A DNA stretch of 64,000 nt, taken from assembly GCF_004123295.1 (NCBI RefSeq), contig NZ_SDMK01000001.1, forward strand, positions 1,736,001 to 1,800,000. The letters run 5' to 3'. Both the position numbers and the translations under genes were made by a program. The DNA is from Silvibacterium dinghuense. Lineage in GTDB: Bacteria; Acidobacteriota; Terriglobia; Terriglobales; Acidobacteriaceae. The notes under the pieces were generated by a model, which saw only the letters and a program-made list of their open reading frames with translations, was not told where the DNA came from and did not search any database. Of this stretch, positions 17,624 through 27,436 are shown piece by piece (position 1 is the first letter of the stretch; every line of letters begins with the position of its first letter).

Positions 17624-20600
17624 GTGACTGAAGTATCTGGAATCATTGGGGGCCATACCACCGGAGGCGGTCGTCGCCTCTCTCTCTGTTGTCTGATGTT
17701 TGTTCTCGCCATTCTTATGGCAAGCGTCAACAGCCTGGCACAAAGCGGTGCCGGAAGCATTCAGGGCACACTCACGGACAGCACCGGGGCCGTTCTGCCG
17801 AATGCCGCCGTGCACGTGGTCAACGATGCAACCGCGCAGTTCGCCGACACCGCGACCAACAGTGCCGGCTTCTACTCGGTGCCGGGCCTCTTCGCCGGCC
17901 ACTACACCATCACGTTTTCCTCTCCCGGGATGAAGACCTACGAAACCCGCCTGGATCTGCAGGTAGCTCAGACCGCAGTCGTGAGCGCGGCTCTTTCGGT
18001 AGGCGCAGTCTCGGAGAAAGTGACGGTAACCGGACAGACGCAGCAGCTCGCCACCTACGACAACGGCACGGTGAGCACCGACCTGGACAACGCAAGAATC
18101 AACCAGCTCCCCATGAACGGCCGCAGCCTCCTTACCCTGACGGGCATGGCCACACCGGGCCTGGAAGCCAGCGGCACCCGCGTAAACGGTCTTGAGGCCT
18201 CGGGCCTCGAGTACGTGCAGGATGGCACTCCGATGATCAACCGCGACAACGGAGGCCAGGCCAGCCAGGCCGATCCCGATGCGGTGCAGGAAGTGAAGAT
18301 CGAAACCAGCTCGTCGAATGCCATGTACGCGACGCCGGGCACCGCGGTCATCACCACCAAATCCGGGACCAACCAGTTGCACGGCTCCTTCTTCGAAACT
18401 GCCCGCAACAACGCGATCGGCATTGCCCGTTCCCGCTCGAATCCGTCCGACTACGTCGCGCCGCAATATGTCCGCAACGAATTCGGCGCCTCGGGAGGCG
18501 GTCCAATCATCATTCCCCATCTCTACGACGGCAAGAACAGATCCTTCTTCTTCTTCGCCTATGAGCGCTACTCCCTGCGTTCAGGCTCGTACACGCTGGG
18601 GACCGTGCCGACCACCGCGGAACGGCAGGGCGACTTCAGCGGCATGGTGAACAGCGACGGCATTCTGCAGCAGCTCTACGATCCGGAAACCACGAACGCA
18701 TCCACCTACCAGCGCCAGCCCTTCGCCAACAACCAGATCCCTGTCGCCCGGCTAAGTCCTCTGGCGAAAGCGCTCTTTTCCATCACCCCGGCTCCCACCA
18801 ACAACAGCAATCCGCTTATCCAGGACAACATCGCCTATCCGGCAGTCAACAATGCCACCGCGCCGACGATCTCGACGCGCCTGGATCACACCTTCGACGA
18901 AAGAAACAACGCCTACCTGCGCTACACCTACTACAACTCGGTCACAACCACGCCGTACTCCACGATTCCGGAGGCGGCAACCGTCGCAGGCTCAGGCATC
19001 CCAGCGGGCGCAGCCAATGTGATTACCAGCACCATCCTGCAGCACAGCGCGGCCGTGGGCTACACCCACATCTTTTCTCCTACCTTTGTCTCCCAGACGG
19101 TCCTCGGCAACATCTGGATCACCACATGGGCGAACGTGCCCGCAGGCAACGCCAACCTCAACTATGAAAGCAAACTGGGCCTGCCGAATAACTTCGGAGA
19201 AACAGGGTTTCCCGAAATCCTCGGGCCCACGTATGAGTTCGGAGGCGGCCAGGTAGAGTGGGGCGGCCCGATGATCATTACCAATCTCGACGAAAACCTT
19301 ACCAAGACGCTGGGTCGTCATCAGCTGTTCTTCGGCGGACGCTACCGCCATGAGCGTCTCGGCATCCTGCCTGACAGGACCGCCGATCAATTCGACTTTG
19401 AAAGCCAGACCACCGGCCTGTACAACCCGGCCTCCGGTACCAGCTACAGCGCCTATGCCAACACCGGCAATGTCGATGCCGACCTCTTCCTTGGTTCTCC
19501 TTATTACTATGCCGTCCGCCTGAACCCGCCCTATGAACACTGGCGCGACCAGGAGTTCGACAGCTACATCCAGGACGACTATCACCTGCGCAGCAATCTC
19601 ACCTTCAACCTCGGCCTGCGCTGGGAAGCTCATCCCGTGGCGACGGAGAAATCCAACCTCATCAACGGCTTTGACATGGCAACGAAGGCTGTCGTTCTGG
19701 GCACGCCGATCTCTACGCTGATTCAGAAGGGATACACGACCCAGGCCATCATCACGAACCTGGAAAACCTGGGTGTCAATTTTGAAACACCTGCGCAGGC
19801 CGGACTTCCGCAGCACATGATCTATGGCAACAATGCCGTCTTCAGTCCGCGCCTCGGAGTGGCCTACTCTCCCTTCGGCAGCGGCCGCGGCACCGTGCTG
19901 CGCGCCGGCTATGGACGCTACGCCTATCCCATCCCGCTGCGTAACTTCTACGCCACGGCCAAGACCAATGAGCCCTTCGCCGGCGTCTACTACCAGAACT
20001 ACAACTCCGGCGCCGACACTCCGGATGGCCTGAATAACTACCTATTGCGCGCGCAGCAGCCGGTCATCGCGGGCGAGAACAGCTCCGATGTCGTCAACTC
20101 TTCCAGCACGAATGCAATCCAGCCGGGCGTGACAGAGTTTTCCCTCAATCCGCACTACCCACCCAACATGGTGTCCGAAGCGAATGCAACCGTCGAACAG
20201 CCGCTGAAACCAAGCTCGGTGCTGCGCGTGAGCTATGTCTACGAGCACGGCACCCACCTGGATCAGGAATACGAATACAACAACGCCATGTCGACCTACG
20301 TGTGGGAGACGAAGACAGGAACCGCGCCTCCCAGCGGCACTTACTCCTCGGTTGCGCTCAATCCCTATGACGCCCACACCTATGGCACGCTCATCCGCGA
20401 CGATCGCAACGGCTACTCCAACTATCACGCGCTGCAGGCGAACTATCAGCGCCTCTATAAGAACGGCTATGCCTACCAGCTGTCCTATGTCTATGCCCGG
20501 GCCATGCGCGTAGGCGGCAATGCCTTCCGCGACAGCATCATTTATCCGGCCGGAGACTACGCCGCAGGCACACTCTCTTCGACCGACTACAACTATCTGA

Positions 20601-21385
20601 ACCGCATGCAGAACTACGGCATCGATTCGGCAATCCCGGAGCATCACATCAACTTCAACGGCATCCTCGATCTGCCGGTCGGGCACGGCAAGCGCATCTT
20701 CGGCAATGCGAATCGCTTTGTAGACGAGCTCATCGGCGGCTACCAGATCGCCTACGATGGCAGCATCACGTCTCAGTATTTCGAACCCTCGGCCAGCAAC
20801 TGGGGTGGAGTCAACCCCGCGGGCACCGGCTCCATCGGCCCCATCCACGTCTACAAGAAGAGATATAAAGTCACCGATTGCAGCAGCGGAACCTGCTACC
20901 CGGGCCATCTCTGGTACAACGGTTTCATCTCTCCGCTGCTCATCAATAGCCCCTGCGGCTCAAACCTGATCGGTGGACTGCCGGCCGACTACCAGGCTTA
21001 TCAGACGCCCATCGTCGTTGATCCTGGAAGCATCACCTGCTCGGGAACAACCGCCAAAGCGAGCAATGCGGAGTACCTGACCAACACTGTTCCGGTAAAA
21101 CTCAACAATGGAGCCACGCAAACCATCACTTATTCTCCAGGACCCGCAGGCGTGAACCCTTTCTCTCACACCTTCCTGCATGGCCCATTCGACTGGAGCT
21201 CCGACATCTCGCTCTTCAAAGTCTTCCCCATCAAGGACTCCATGAATCTGCGCGTGAATGTGGATGCGTTCAACGCATTCAACGTGCAGGGCGATGTCAA
21301 CCCAAACAGCAACGGCATCCAGTATGCACGGTCGTCTTACAACACACCGCGTCAGATACAGATCACCGCACGCCTGACGTTCTAA
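17624..21385 (+). CDS. Oar-like TonB-dependent receptor
   Basis: A 1253-residue outer-membrane protein starting at GTG with a GAGGGGG ribosome site. After a signal peptide (core LMFVLAILMASVNSLAQ) comes a carboxypeptidase-regulatory-like Ig fold (GSIQGTLTDSTGAVLPNA to about residue 110), a plug domain (INQLPMNGRSLLTL, VQEVKIETS, GTAVITTKSGTNQLHG), and a long beta-barrel ending in aromatic Phe (ITARLTF). The family is abundant in Acidobacteria and is thought to import oligosaccharides or other large substrates with TonB energy. A terminator follows directly, and a GH79-like enzyme and a beta-helix protein follow on the same strand, supporting a carbohydrate role. Confidence 0.92.
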   Translation: MTEVSGIIGGHTTGGGRRLSLCCLMFVLAILMASVNSLAQSGAGSIQGTLTDSTGAVLPNAAVHVVNDATAQFADTATNSAGFYSVPGLFAGHYTITFSSPGMKTYETRLDLQVAQTAVVSAALSVGAVSEKVTVTGQTQQLATYDNGTVSTDLDNARINQLPMNGRSLLTLTGMATPGLEASGTRVNGLEASGLEYVQDGTPMINRDNGGQASQADPDAVQEVKIETSSSNAMYATPGTAVITTKSGTNQLHGSFFETARNNAIGIARSRSNPSDYVAPQYVRNEFGASGGGPIIIPHLYDGKNRSFFFFAYERYSLRSGSYTLGTVPTTAERQGDFSGMVNSDGILQQLYDPETTNASTYQRQPFANNQIPVARLSPLAKALFSITPAPTNNSNPLIQDNIAYPAVNNATAPTISTRLDHTFDERNNAYLRYTYYNSVTTTPYSTIPEAATVAGSGIPAGAANVITSTILQHSAAVGYTHIFSPTFVSQTVLGNIWITTWANVPAGNANLNYESKLGLPNNFGETGFPEILGPTYEFGGGQVEWGGPMIITNLDENLTKTLGRHQLFFGGRYRHERLGILPDRTADQFDFESQTTGLYNPASGTSYSAYANTGNVDADLFLGSPYYYAVRLNPPYEHWRDQEFDSYIQDDYHLRSNLTFNLGLRWEAHPVATEKSNLINGFDMATKAVVLGTPISTLIQKGYTTQAIITNLENLGVNFETPAQAGLPQHMIYGNNAVFSPRLGVAYSPFGSGRGTVLRAGYGRYAYPIPLRNFYATAKTNEPFAGVYYQNYNSGADTPDGLNNYLLRAQQPVIAGENSSDVVNSSSTNAIQPGVTEFSLNPHYPPNMVSEANATVEQPLKPSSVLRVSYVYEHGTHLDQEYEYNNAMSTYVWETKTGTAPPSGTYSSVALNPYDAHTYGTLIRDDRNGYSNYHALQANYQRLYKNGYAYQLSYVYARAMRVGGNAFRDSIIYPAGDYAAGTLSSTDYNYLNRMQNYGIDSAIPEHHINFNGILDLPVGHGKRIFGNANRFVDELIGGYQIAYDGSITSQYFEPSASNWGGVNPAGTGSIGPIHVYKKRYKVTDCSSGTCYPGHLWYNGFISPLLINSPCGSNLIGGLPADYQAYQTPIVVDPGSITCSGTTAKASNAEYLTNTVPVKLNNGATQTITYSPGPAGVNPFSHTFLHGPFDWSSDISLFKVFPIKDSMNLRVNVDAFNAFNVQGDVNPNSNGIQYARSSYNTPRQIQITARLTF

Positions 21386-21403
21386 ACTCCTGTCGCTTCT
21401 CTC

Positions 21404-21454
21404 TCCGCGGCCACATCAAACCAATGATCCTCCCACGTGGCCGCGGACCTTTTT
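21404..21454 (+). terminator. Intrinsic terminator of the first Oar-like receptor
   Basis: TCCGCGGCCAC and its perfect complement GTGGCCGCGGA flank a 22-base loop, followed by CCTTTTT, beginning 19 bases after the receptor stop. It overlaps the longer possible 5' extension of the next gene, arguing for that gene's start near 21491. Confidence 0.7.
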
Positions 21455-21490
21455 GCAAAAAAATCTTCCTCTTCAAGCACCAGGAGCACG

Positions 21491-22927
21491 ATGATGCAGT
21501 CTCGCAGCCGGCGCGCGTTTCTCGCGCAGCTCACAAGGGTTGCAGCCACCTATCCCCTGCTTCGCACGTCCCCTCTACGCGCAGAGATGCGACAGCCCCC
21601 CCGGGGCGCGACACAGAAGGATGCGCAGCATCTTTCGATATCCGTCGACTGGGACCGGGTGATCTCCCGCATCCCCGCGAACATGCTCGGCCTTAGCTAT
21701 GAGGCTTCGCAATTGAGCGCGCCGGATTTCTTTTCTCCCGCGAACAGGGACCTGATCCACCTGTTTCGCCGGCTTTCACCGCAGGGAGTTCTCCGCCTCG
21801 GCGGCAATCTCAGCGAATACACCACATGGTCGCCAGACCTCTTCCGCGCACCCGCTGCATCCTTTCACTCCATCGGAGCCGATCCAAGCTCTGGAGCTGA
21901 AATCGCGCGCGCGCCGATCTCCAGGCAATCCATCCGGAATCTCCGCGCATTTCTCGATCAAACACAATGGAAGGCTATCTATGGAATCAATCTCGCCCAG
22001 ATGAGTCCCGAGAATGCGGCCAAAGAAGCGCAGTTTGCCGCACGCACACTCGGCCCAAGATTGATCGCCTTCCAGATCGGCAACGAGCCGGATCACTATG
22101 TCATGAACCATCTGCGCAAGCCCGGCTATCGCTTTGAAGATTACTTCTCCGAATGGAAAAAAGTTCACGACGCGATTCTCGACGTGGTCCCCACCGCACG
22201 CTTTGCCGGGCCGGATATCGCGCAGGATACAAGCTGGATTCGCGACTTTGCGCAGGCGGCGCCGAAGTCGGTCATCCTGCTTACTGGTCATCACTACGCA
22301 GTCGGTCCGCCCACCGATCCCTCGGTAAACATCGGCAAGCTGCTTGCACCGGATAAAGTTCTCACCCAGGACATGGCAGCCATCGAAGCCATCTGCCGGG
22401 AAAGGAATCTGCCTTACGTCATGGCCGAAACAAACTCCTGCTATAACGCAGGCAAGGCAGGCGTCAGCGATGTCTTCGCAGCCTCTCTCTGGGCCGTCGA
22501 TTACTTTCTCCAACTGGCCGCCTCCGGACAGCAGGGCGTGTACTTCCATGGCGGAGCCAATGGGCGGTACACACCCATCGCAGGCGGATCGGGAAAGCCC
22601 TTTGCACCACGGCCGATTTATCACGGACTGCAAATGGCCGGCACACTGCAAAACGCCGAGATCGTCGCGGTGCATCGCGAGACCGAGTTATCCGAGATAT
22701 CCACCTATGCGCTACGCAGCCCACACCGCTTAGCGGTTATCAATAAAGGCGCGACTCATGCGGTCATTCATCTCGCGCAGGAACAGAACCCTCCGCGGCA
22801 CGTGCAACGTCTGCAGGCACCATCTCCAGAGTCGCAGCGGGATATCACCCTCATCACACAGCCCATCTCTGCCGGCGCGCCCTTGTCTGTGCCCGCTTAC
22901 AGCGCCGCCGTCTTTACGTTGCAATAA
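21491..22927 (+). CDS. GH79-like glycoside hydrolase (beta-glucuronidase/heparanase type)
   Basis: A 478-residue exported enzyme; the twin-arginine-like start RSRRAFLAQLTRV is followed by a processed Ala-rich segment. AGGAG precedes tandem ATGs (21491 and 21494). The TIM-barrel features fit clan A family GH79: proton donor Glu199 in QIGNEPDHY and nucleophile Glu313 in VMAETNSC, with a C-terminal beta-sandwich (residues about 400-478). GH79 enzymes release glucuronic acid or 4-O-methylglucuronic acid from polysaccharides and proteoglycans. The gene lies between a TonB-dependent receptor and a beta-helix protein. Assignment to GH79 rather than another clan A family is by motif and architecture, so it is moderately sure. 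Confidence 0.78.
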   Translation: MMQSRSRRAFLAQLTRVAATYPLLRTSPLRAEMRQPPRGATQKDAQHLSISVDWDRVISRIPANMLGLSYEASQLSAPDFFSPANRDLIHLFRRLSPQGVLRLGGNLSEYTTWSPDLFRAPAASFHSIGADPSSGAEIARAPISRQSIRNLRAFLDQTQWKAIYGINLAQMSPENAAKEAQFAARTLGPRLIAFQIGNEPDHYVMNHLRKPGYRFEDYFSEWKKVHDAILDVVPTARFAGPDIAQDTSWIRDFAQAAPKSVILLTGHHYAVGPPTDPSVNIGKLLAPDKVLTQDMAAIEAICRERNLPYVMAETNSCYNAGKAGVSDVFAASLWAVDYFLQLAASGQQGVYFHGGANGRYTPIAGGSGKPFAPRPIYHGLQMAGTLQNAEIVAVHRETELSEISTYALRSPHRLAVINKGATHAVIHLAQEQNPPRHVQRLQAPSPESQRDITLITQPISAGAPLSVPAYSAAVFTLQ

Positions 22928-22991
22928 ATCCGAGAAGTGGAGCATAACTTCTGCTCCGTCTCCAACTCTCAGGGAAGAATACAATCGCGCC

Positions 22992-24506
22992 ATGTCCAGG
23001 CTTCCGCTCCATATCATCCGTCCTACGCTCTTATGCAGTGCGCTCCTGTGCGGCGCGGGAGCGGCCCATGCTGCGACCTATTACATATCCTCCAGCGGGA
23101 GCGACACCAACTCGGGCCTGCGCAAAAATGATGCCTGGAAGACACTGGACCAGGTCAATCGTCATGTCTTCGCGCCGGGCGATCGCATCCTCTTCCATCG
23201 GGGAGATGCATGGTCCGGCCAGCTCACGCCGCAGGGCTCAGGCGCAGAAGGCCATCCCGTCATCCTCGACACCTACGGCTCTGGGCCTGAACCCATCATT
23301 CACGGCCCTGGAACCGATCACTCCTCCGCCGTGGACCTCAAAGACCTTTCATACTGGGAGATCCATCACCTCGAGCTGACCAACTCTCAGCCTGCCGGAG
23401 GCACGCATGTGTTGCGCGGCATCCTTGTCGAATCAAGCTCGCAGAAAAACCTCGAGCATCACATTTATATCCGTGACTGTTACGTACATGATGTCAACTC
23501 CGTCGGCTACGGAGATCCGCACTACACAAAGATCAGCGGCGGCATCCTGTATGACGTAAATATCGACGATGCAAGAGTAGAAAACTGCCATGTCGCAAGA
23601 GTTACAGTAGAAGGCATTCGCAATAACAGCCCTTTGACGACATCGAGGGTGATCTTCCGCAACAACGAGATTGAAGATGTGTACGGCGACGGCATCGTGC
23701 TGCATGGATCAAGCGGCGGCTCGATCATCGAGCACAACCGCGTGCGCAATGCCTGCATGAGCGACGCGGCGAACTACGCCGCTGTCTGGACCTACGCCAG
23801 CCGCCACACCCTGATCCAATTCAATGAAGTCTACGGAACTACGGCGGGAGGCCCGAACGACGGAGAAGCCTTCGACGCCGATATCGACACCGACGGCGAC
23901 ATCTTCCAATACAACTACACCCACGACAACGCGCGCGGCTTCATGCTCTTCATGAGCTCGGCGAAAAATATTGTGGTGCGGTATAACATCAGCCAGAACG
24001 ATGCCATGATGGCGGCGCGACAGGGCGGCCACCGCCTCTTCTATCAGGATGGGAAAACAGGCAGCCTCAGCAATCGAATTTACAACAACACGTTCTATAC
24101 CGGCAGCCTGGATACCGTCTTCTTTCAAAGCCGGAACATCGATTTCCGCAATAACATCCTCTACTCCACCGGCGAGGTGAAGCAGCTTTCAACCCTGCCG
24201 GTCAATGCAGACAGCCAGATCGAGCGCAATCTGTTCTTTCCTGCTATCACCCCGGCGAAAAGCGATCAGGAGAGCATAGCCGGCCATAACCTTGCTGCCG
24301 ATCCTCGCTTTCGCGCAGGCGGCGCGGGGAAAGCCAATGCGCATTCCGGAAAAGCGGGCTTCTTCCGCGATCCGAAGGAATACCGACTGAAGCGCGGGTC
24401 GCCGGCTCTGCGTGCAGGCCAGGTGATAGAACAGAATGGCGGCTTCGACTACTTCGGCAAATCATTGCCAGCGCAGCAAGCTCCAAACCTGGGCGCCGCC
24501 AATTGA
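22992..24506 (+). CDS. Secreted right-handed parallel beta-helix protein
   Basis: A 504-residue protein with signal peptide (core TLLCSALLCGAGAAHA). It then shows the pattern of Pel-like parallel beta-helix proteins: TYYISSSGSDTNSGL at the mature N-terminus, W-K-TL-DQV, and rung repeats such as VIFRNNEIEDVYGDGIVL, LIQFNEVYGT, IFQYNYTHDNARGFML, and IDFRNNILYS. Such proteins include polysaccharide lyases, mannuronan epimerase-like enzymes and GH-type glycosidases. The exact catalytic class cannot be read from sequence. It begins 64 bases after the GH79-like gene and is probably co-transcribed with it. Confidence 0.82.
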   Translation: MSRLPLHIIRPTLLCSALLCGAGAAHAATYYISSSGSDTNSGLRKNDAWKTLDQVNRHVFAPGDRILFHRGDAWSGQLTPQGSGAEGHPVILDTYGSGPEPIIHGPGTDHSSAVDLKDLSYWEIHHLELTNSQPAGGTHVLRGILVESSSQKNLEHHIYIRDCYVHDVNSVGYGDPHYTKISGGILYDVNIDDARVENCHVARVTVEGIRNNSPLTTSRVIFRNNEIEDVYGDGIVLHGSSGGSIIEHNRVRNACMSDAANYAAVWTYASRHTLIQFNEVYGTTAGGPNDGEAFDADIDTDGDIFQYNYTHDNARGFMLFMSSAKNIVVRYNISQNDAMMAARQGGHRLFYQDGKTGSLSNRIYNNTFYTGSLDTVFFQSRNIDFRNNILYSTGEVKQLSTLPVNADSQIERNLFFPAITPAKSDQESIAGHNLAADPRFRAGGAGKANAHSGKAGFFRDPKEYRLKRGSPALRAGQVIEQNGGFDYFGKSLPAQQAPNLGAAN

Positions 24507-24521
24507 GCCGGAATATCACCA

Positions 24522-24562
24522 CAAAGCGATCCGGCGCGCACATGGCGCGCCGGATCGCTTTG
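24522..24562. terminator. Bidirectional hairpin terminator between convergent genes
   Basis: Perfect 18-bp arms (CAAAGCGATCCGGCGCGC and complement) with a 5-base loop, 15 bases after the beta-helix gene and 19 bases beyond the end of the convergent gene. It has only short T-runs, but its stability and position suit termination in both directions. Confidence 0.75.
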
Positions 24563-24581
24563 GAGATGCCATACAACTGCG

Positions 24582-25439
24582 CTACTGAACGTCGCTGACC
24601 TTCCCATCCACAAAGACGACCTTCATGTCGGGATATTTGTATATCTTCTTTGAGCCGAGGTCGACGATCTGCTGCGGCTGCCCCATCACTCCAGTGACCT
24701 GATCGATGCTCTGCCCCAGGCTGATCGTAGGTGTGCCGTTGCTGCCGGCAGGCGCGCCGCCGGGCTCTGCAGAGGGTGTTCCAACCGGCGCACCTGTCGT
24801 GGCCGAGATCGCGCAATGCGGTTCGCACGAGCGCGTAACCACGCCTGCATCATGCACGCGAACCTGGTCCGCTGCGTTGATCGAAAGAATAGCTTCGATC
24901 ATCTTGGACGCATCATCCAAAGACATCTGAGTCAACGCACCCTTGGGAAGCTTGAACGCCAGAGTCGTGGAATATCTCTTGGCCGCCTGATACTGGCCGC
25001 CATACGCACCATTCGAATACGTAGCCAGCACGGCATCGCTGGTGATGATGGTCACCTTGAGCTCGTCATCGTTCCCCGAGCTGCTGTTGATCTTGGTGAT
25101 ATAGACCTTCTGGCCCGGCTGCAGAATCTGCAGATTCGAGCTCTTGAGAAAACCGAGGCCTTTCGACCGCTGCTTTACCTGCCCATCGACGACAGGATTT
25201 TCAAAGGTAATCATCGTCGGGTAGGGTTCGGCATTGATCCCGTCTGCTTCGACGGTGAACACGGTTCCGGGATTCACGACGACTCCCTGCATATTGATCT
25301 CTGAGAGCCGATATTTCTGCTTGAGTGCCGTGACAATATCGCCTTGAGCCATGGCCGACGGCAGCAGACTGACTGCGAGCGCGAGGGCGACAACGCTTCC
25401 AAACACAACCTTACGGACACACGATCTGAGAACCTGCAT
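24582..25439 (-). CDS. Secreted protein of unknown function
   Basis: A 285-residue protein with a signal peptide (core VVFGSVVALALAVSLLPSAMAQG). The mature part begins with LKQKYRLSEI, includes a beta-rich middle region around PGQKVYITKIN and KVTIITSDAVLATYSN, a Gly/Ala/Pro/Thr-rich low-complexity linker, and a C-terminal segment (LGQSIDQVTGVMGQPQQIVDLG) similar to the BamE/SmpA-type small domain that reads out a parameter of the form 'kYpdmkVvFvdGkVsdV'. This type is common in Acidobacteria but its role is unknown. Probably periplasmic. It stands alone on the minus strand, sharing the bidirectional terminator. Confidence 0.7.
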   Translation of the reverse strand: MQVLRSCVRKVVFGSVVALALAVSLLPSAMAQGDIVTALKQKYRLSEINMQGVVVNPGTVFTVEADGINAEPYPTMITFENPVVDGQVKQRSKGLGFLKSSNLQILQPGQKVYITKINSSSGNDDELKVTIITSDAVLATYSNGAYGGQYQAAKRYSTTLAFKLPKGALTQMSLDDASKMIEAILSINAADQVRVHDAGVVTRSCEPHCAISATTGAPVGTPSAEPGGAPAGSNGTPTISLGQSIDQVTGVMGQPQQIVDLGSKKIYKYPDMKVVFVDGKVSDVQ

Positions 25440-25790
25440 AGGGGAAAATCAACTCCTGCGTGGGATTTTTAAGGATAGAAGTTGGATAGCGAGGCCACAA
25501 CTTGCAGGCCTGCTAGATAGAAGCAGATGGGAGCACTAGTTAGTTCCGGAGCAGAACTACCGTCAGCAGGCTACCATCGTAAATCACATTCATGGTTATC
25601 GCATCAATAACTCTATGGAGATAAGGAGTGTTCAAAAACGAACATTCCGGACACTGCGATCAAGGCCATCTTCCTGTTCCGCATATGAATATCGAGTATC
25701 GCTAATGATAGAGTGTTTAGCCGTGCCGGTTCTCCGGAGATAACAGCGCGGAGCGATACGGCAAGCACTTCCGAGGGAGAGGGCGATTTC
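25440..25790. promoter_or_regulatory. Divergent intergenic region before the fucosidase gene
   Basis: About 350 bases between divergent genes. It contains an imperfect 24-bp palindrome at 25625-25648 (GGAGTGTTC, six-base spacer, GAACATTCC; one mismatch) and an AT-rich block around 25590-25720. The palindrome could be an operator for the fucosidase gene. No ORF with convincing start signals. Confidence 0.45.
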
Positions 25791-27254
25791 ATGAGGGTAT
25801 CGAGGCGGACGTTTTCGAAAGGCTTTGCGCTGGCCGCATCCGGTCTGGCGATCGGAGAGAAATCCACGCAGCTCTGGGCACAGATTCAAGGCGAGCACAT
25901 TCAAACCACCCAGGCGCATCCGGTTCCACCGATTCAGGACACGGAAACAGCCGCGCAGAAAGAGGAGCGCCTGGGATGGTTTCGCCAGGCGAGATTCGGC
26001 ATGTTCATCCACTGGGGCCTCTACGCGATTCCAGCAGGACGATGGGATGGAAAAGAGATTCCCGGCATCGGCGAATGGATTATGAACCGCGCATCCATTC
26101 CCGTCGCCGACTACAAAGCGCTGGCGCCGCAGTTCAATCCGACACAGTTCAGCGCCGCAACCATTGTCGGCCTCGCCAAGTCGGCAGGGATGAAGTACAT
26201 CGTCATCACCTCGAAACATCATGACGGCTTTGCGATGTTCGACTCCAAGGCCGATCCATTCAACATCGTGCAGGCGACTCCCTTCAAGCGCGATCCGCTG
26301 AAGGAAATCGCAGAAGAGTGCCGGAAGCAGGACATCCGCCTGGGCTTCTATTACTCGCAGGATCAGGATTGGACAGCGCCCGGCGGCGCGGCATACAAAA
26401 CCGGCGATCACCAGCCTCCCACCTTCCACTGGGACCCGGCGCAGAATGGCAGCTTCTCCGAGTATCTCCACAAAAAAGCGATCCCGCAGATCAAAGAACT
26501 GCTCACGAATTACGGAGAATATCCCGCCATCGTCTGGTTCGACACGCCCACCAAGGACATGACCCCGGAGCTGGCCGGCGATATCGTCAAGGTGCTCAAT
26601 CAGCATCCCAGGCTGATCTGGAATAACCGCCTCGGCGGCGGCTATGAAGGAGATACCGAGACGCCCGAGCAATACATCCCCGCGCGCGGCTATCCCGGAC
26701 GAGATTGGGAATCGTGCATGACGATGAATGACACCTGGGGTTTCAAGCAGGACGATACGAACTTCAAGAGCACGGAAACACTGATCCGCAACCTGATCGA
26801 CATTGCGAGCAAGGGCGGCAACTACCTGCTGAATATCGGCCCCATGGCGACGGGTGAAGTTCCCGCGCCGGAGGTCGAACGGCTGCAGGCTGTAGGCAAG
26901 TGGCTGTCCGTGAATGGCGCATCCATTTATGCGACGCAGCCCACCCTGTTTGGTGCGGAAGCCGGTTCTTTCTCGCCGACAGAAAAGGACAAGGAAGGGA
27001 AGCCGAAGTTCATTCCCGCATGGCAGTGGCGCTCCACCACAAAAGCGAACGAGATCTATATCCACCTCTTCGAGTGGCCAAACGGATCATTCCATCTGGA
27101 TGCAGTCCCGCGGCATGTGACCGGGGCCTATCTGCTGGCGGACGAACAGCAGAAGCCTTTGAAGGTAACGCAGTCAGAAAAAGGTCTTGAGGTTGCTCTG
27201 CCCGAACAGGCTCCAGACCCGATCGCAAGCGTACTGGTACTGAAGACGGCATAA
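25791..27254 (+). CDS. Alpha-L-fucosidase, GH29 family
   Basis: A 487-residue exported enzyme with a twin-arginine-like signal (SRRTFSKGFALAASGLA). The start at 25791 is preceded by GAGGGAGAGGG; longer extensions lack support. The GH29 barrel is shown by RQARFGMFIHWGLYAIPAGRW, YIVITSKHHDGFAMFDS and LGFYYSQDQDW, with the nucleophile Asp251 in PAIVWFDTP. The C-terminal half holds the family block GNYLLNIGPMATGEVP and a beta-sandwich. GH29 enzymes release L-fucose from glycans. With the GH79-like enzyme and sulfatase nearby it points to a fucose- or uronate-containing substrate. A large hairpin follows the stop. Confidence 0.92.
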   Translation: MRVSRRTFSKGFALAASGLAIGEKSTQLWAQIQGEHIQTTQAHPVPPIQDTETAAQKEERLGWFRQARFGMFIHWGLYAIPAGRWDGKEIPGIGEWIMNRASIPVADYKALAPQFNPTQFSAATIVGLAKSAGMKYIVITSKHHDGFAMFDSKADPFNIVQATPFKRDPLKEIAEECRKQDIRLGFYYSQDQDWTAPGGAAYKTGDHQPPTFHWDPAQNGSFSEYLHKKAIPQIKELLTNYGEYPAIVWFDTPTKDMTPELAGDIVKVLNQHPRLIWNNRLGGGYEGDTETPEQYIPARGYPGRDWESCMTMNDTWGFKQDDTNFKSTETLIRNLIDIASKGGNYLLNIGPMATGEVPAPEVERLQAVGKWLSVNGASIYATQPTLFGAEAGSFSPTEKDKEGKPKFIPAWQWRSTTKANEIYIHLFEWPNGSFHLDAVPRHVTGAYLLADEQQKPLKVTQSEKGLEVALPEQAPDPIASVLVLKTA

Positions 27255-27270
27255 AACGCAACGAACATCG

Positions 27271-27340
27271 TGCCACAGCATGTGCGCTCTTACTCCCTGC
27301 CCGTACTCCATGATGGAGCGAGGGCGCGCATGCTGTGGCA
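27271..27340. other. Large hairpin after the fucosidase gene
   Basis: Arms TGCCACAGCATG (27271-27282) and its exact complement (27329-27340) enclose 46 bases that include a smaller CTCCATGATGGAG hairpin. It starts 17 bases after the fucosidase stop. It may be a terminator or cruciform-forming element; no T-run follows. Confidence 0.5.
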
Positions 27341-27436
27341 TGGAATCATGTCACAGCAGAATTTGGCTCTACACAATTTCCGTGCGACTGGCGCAAAGAT
27401 TCCAGTAGTCTTCGAGGCGACAGATCGGGACAAAGA

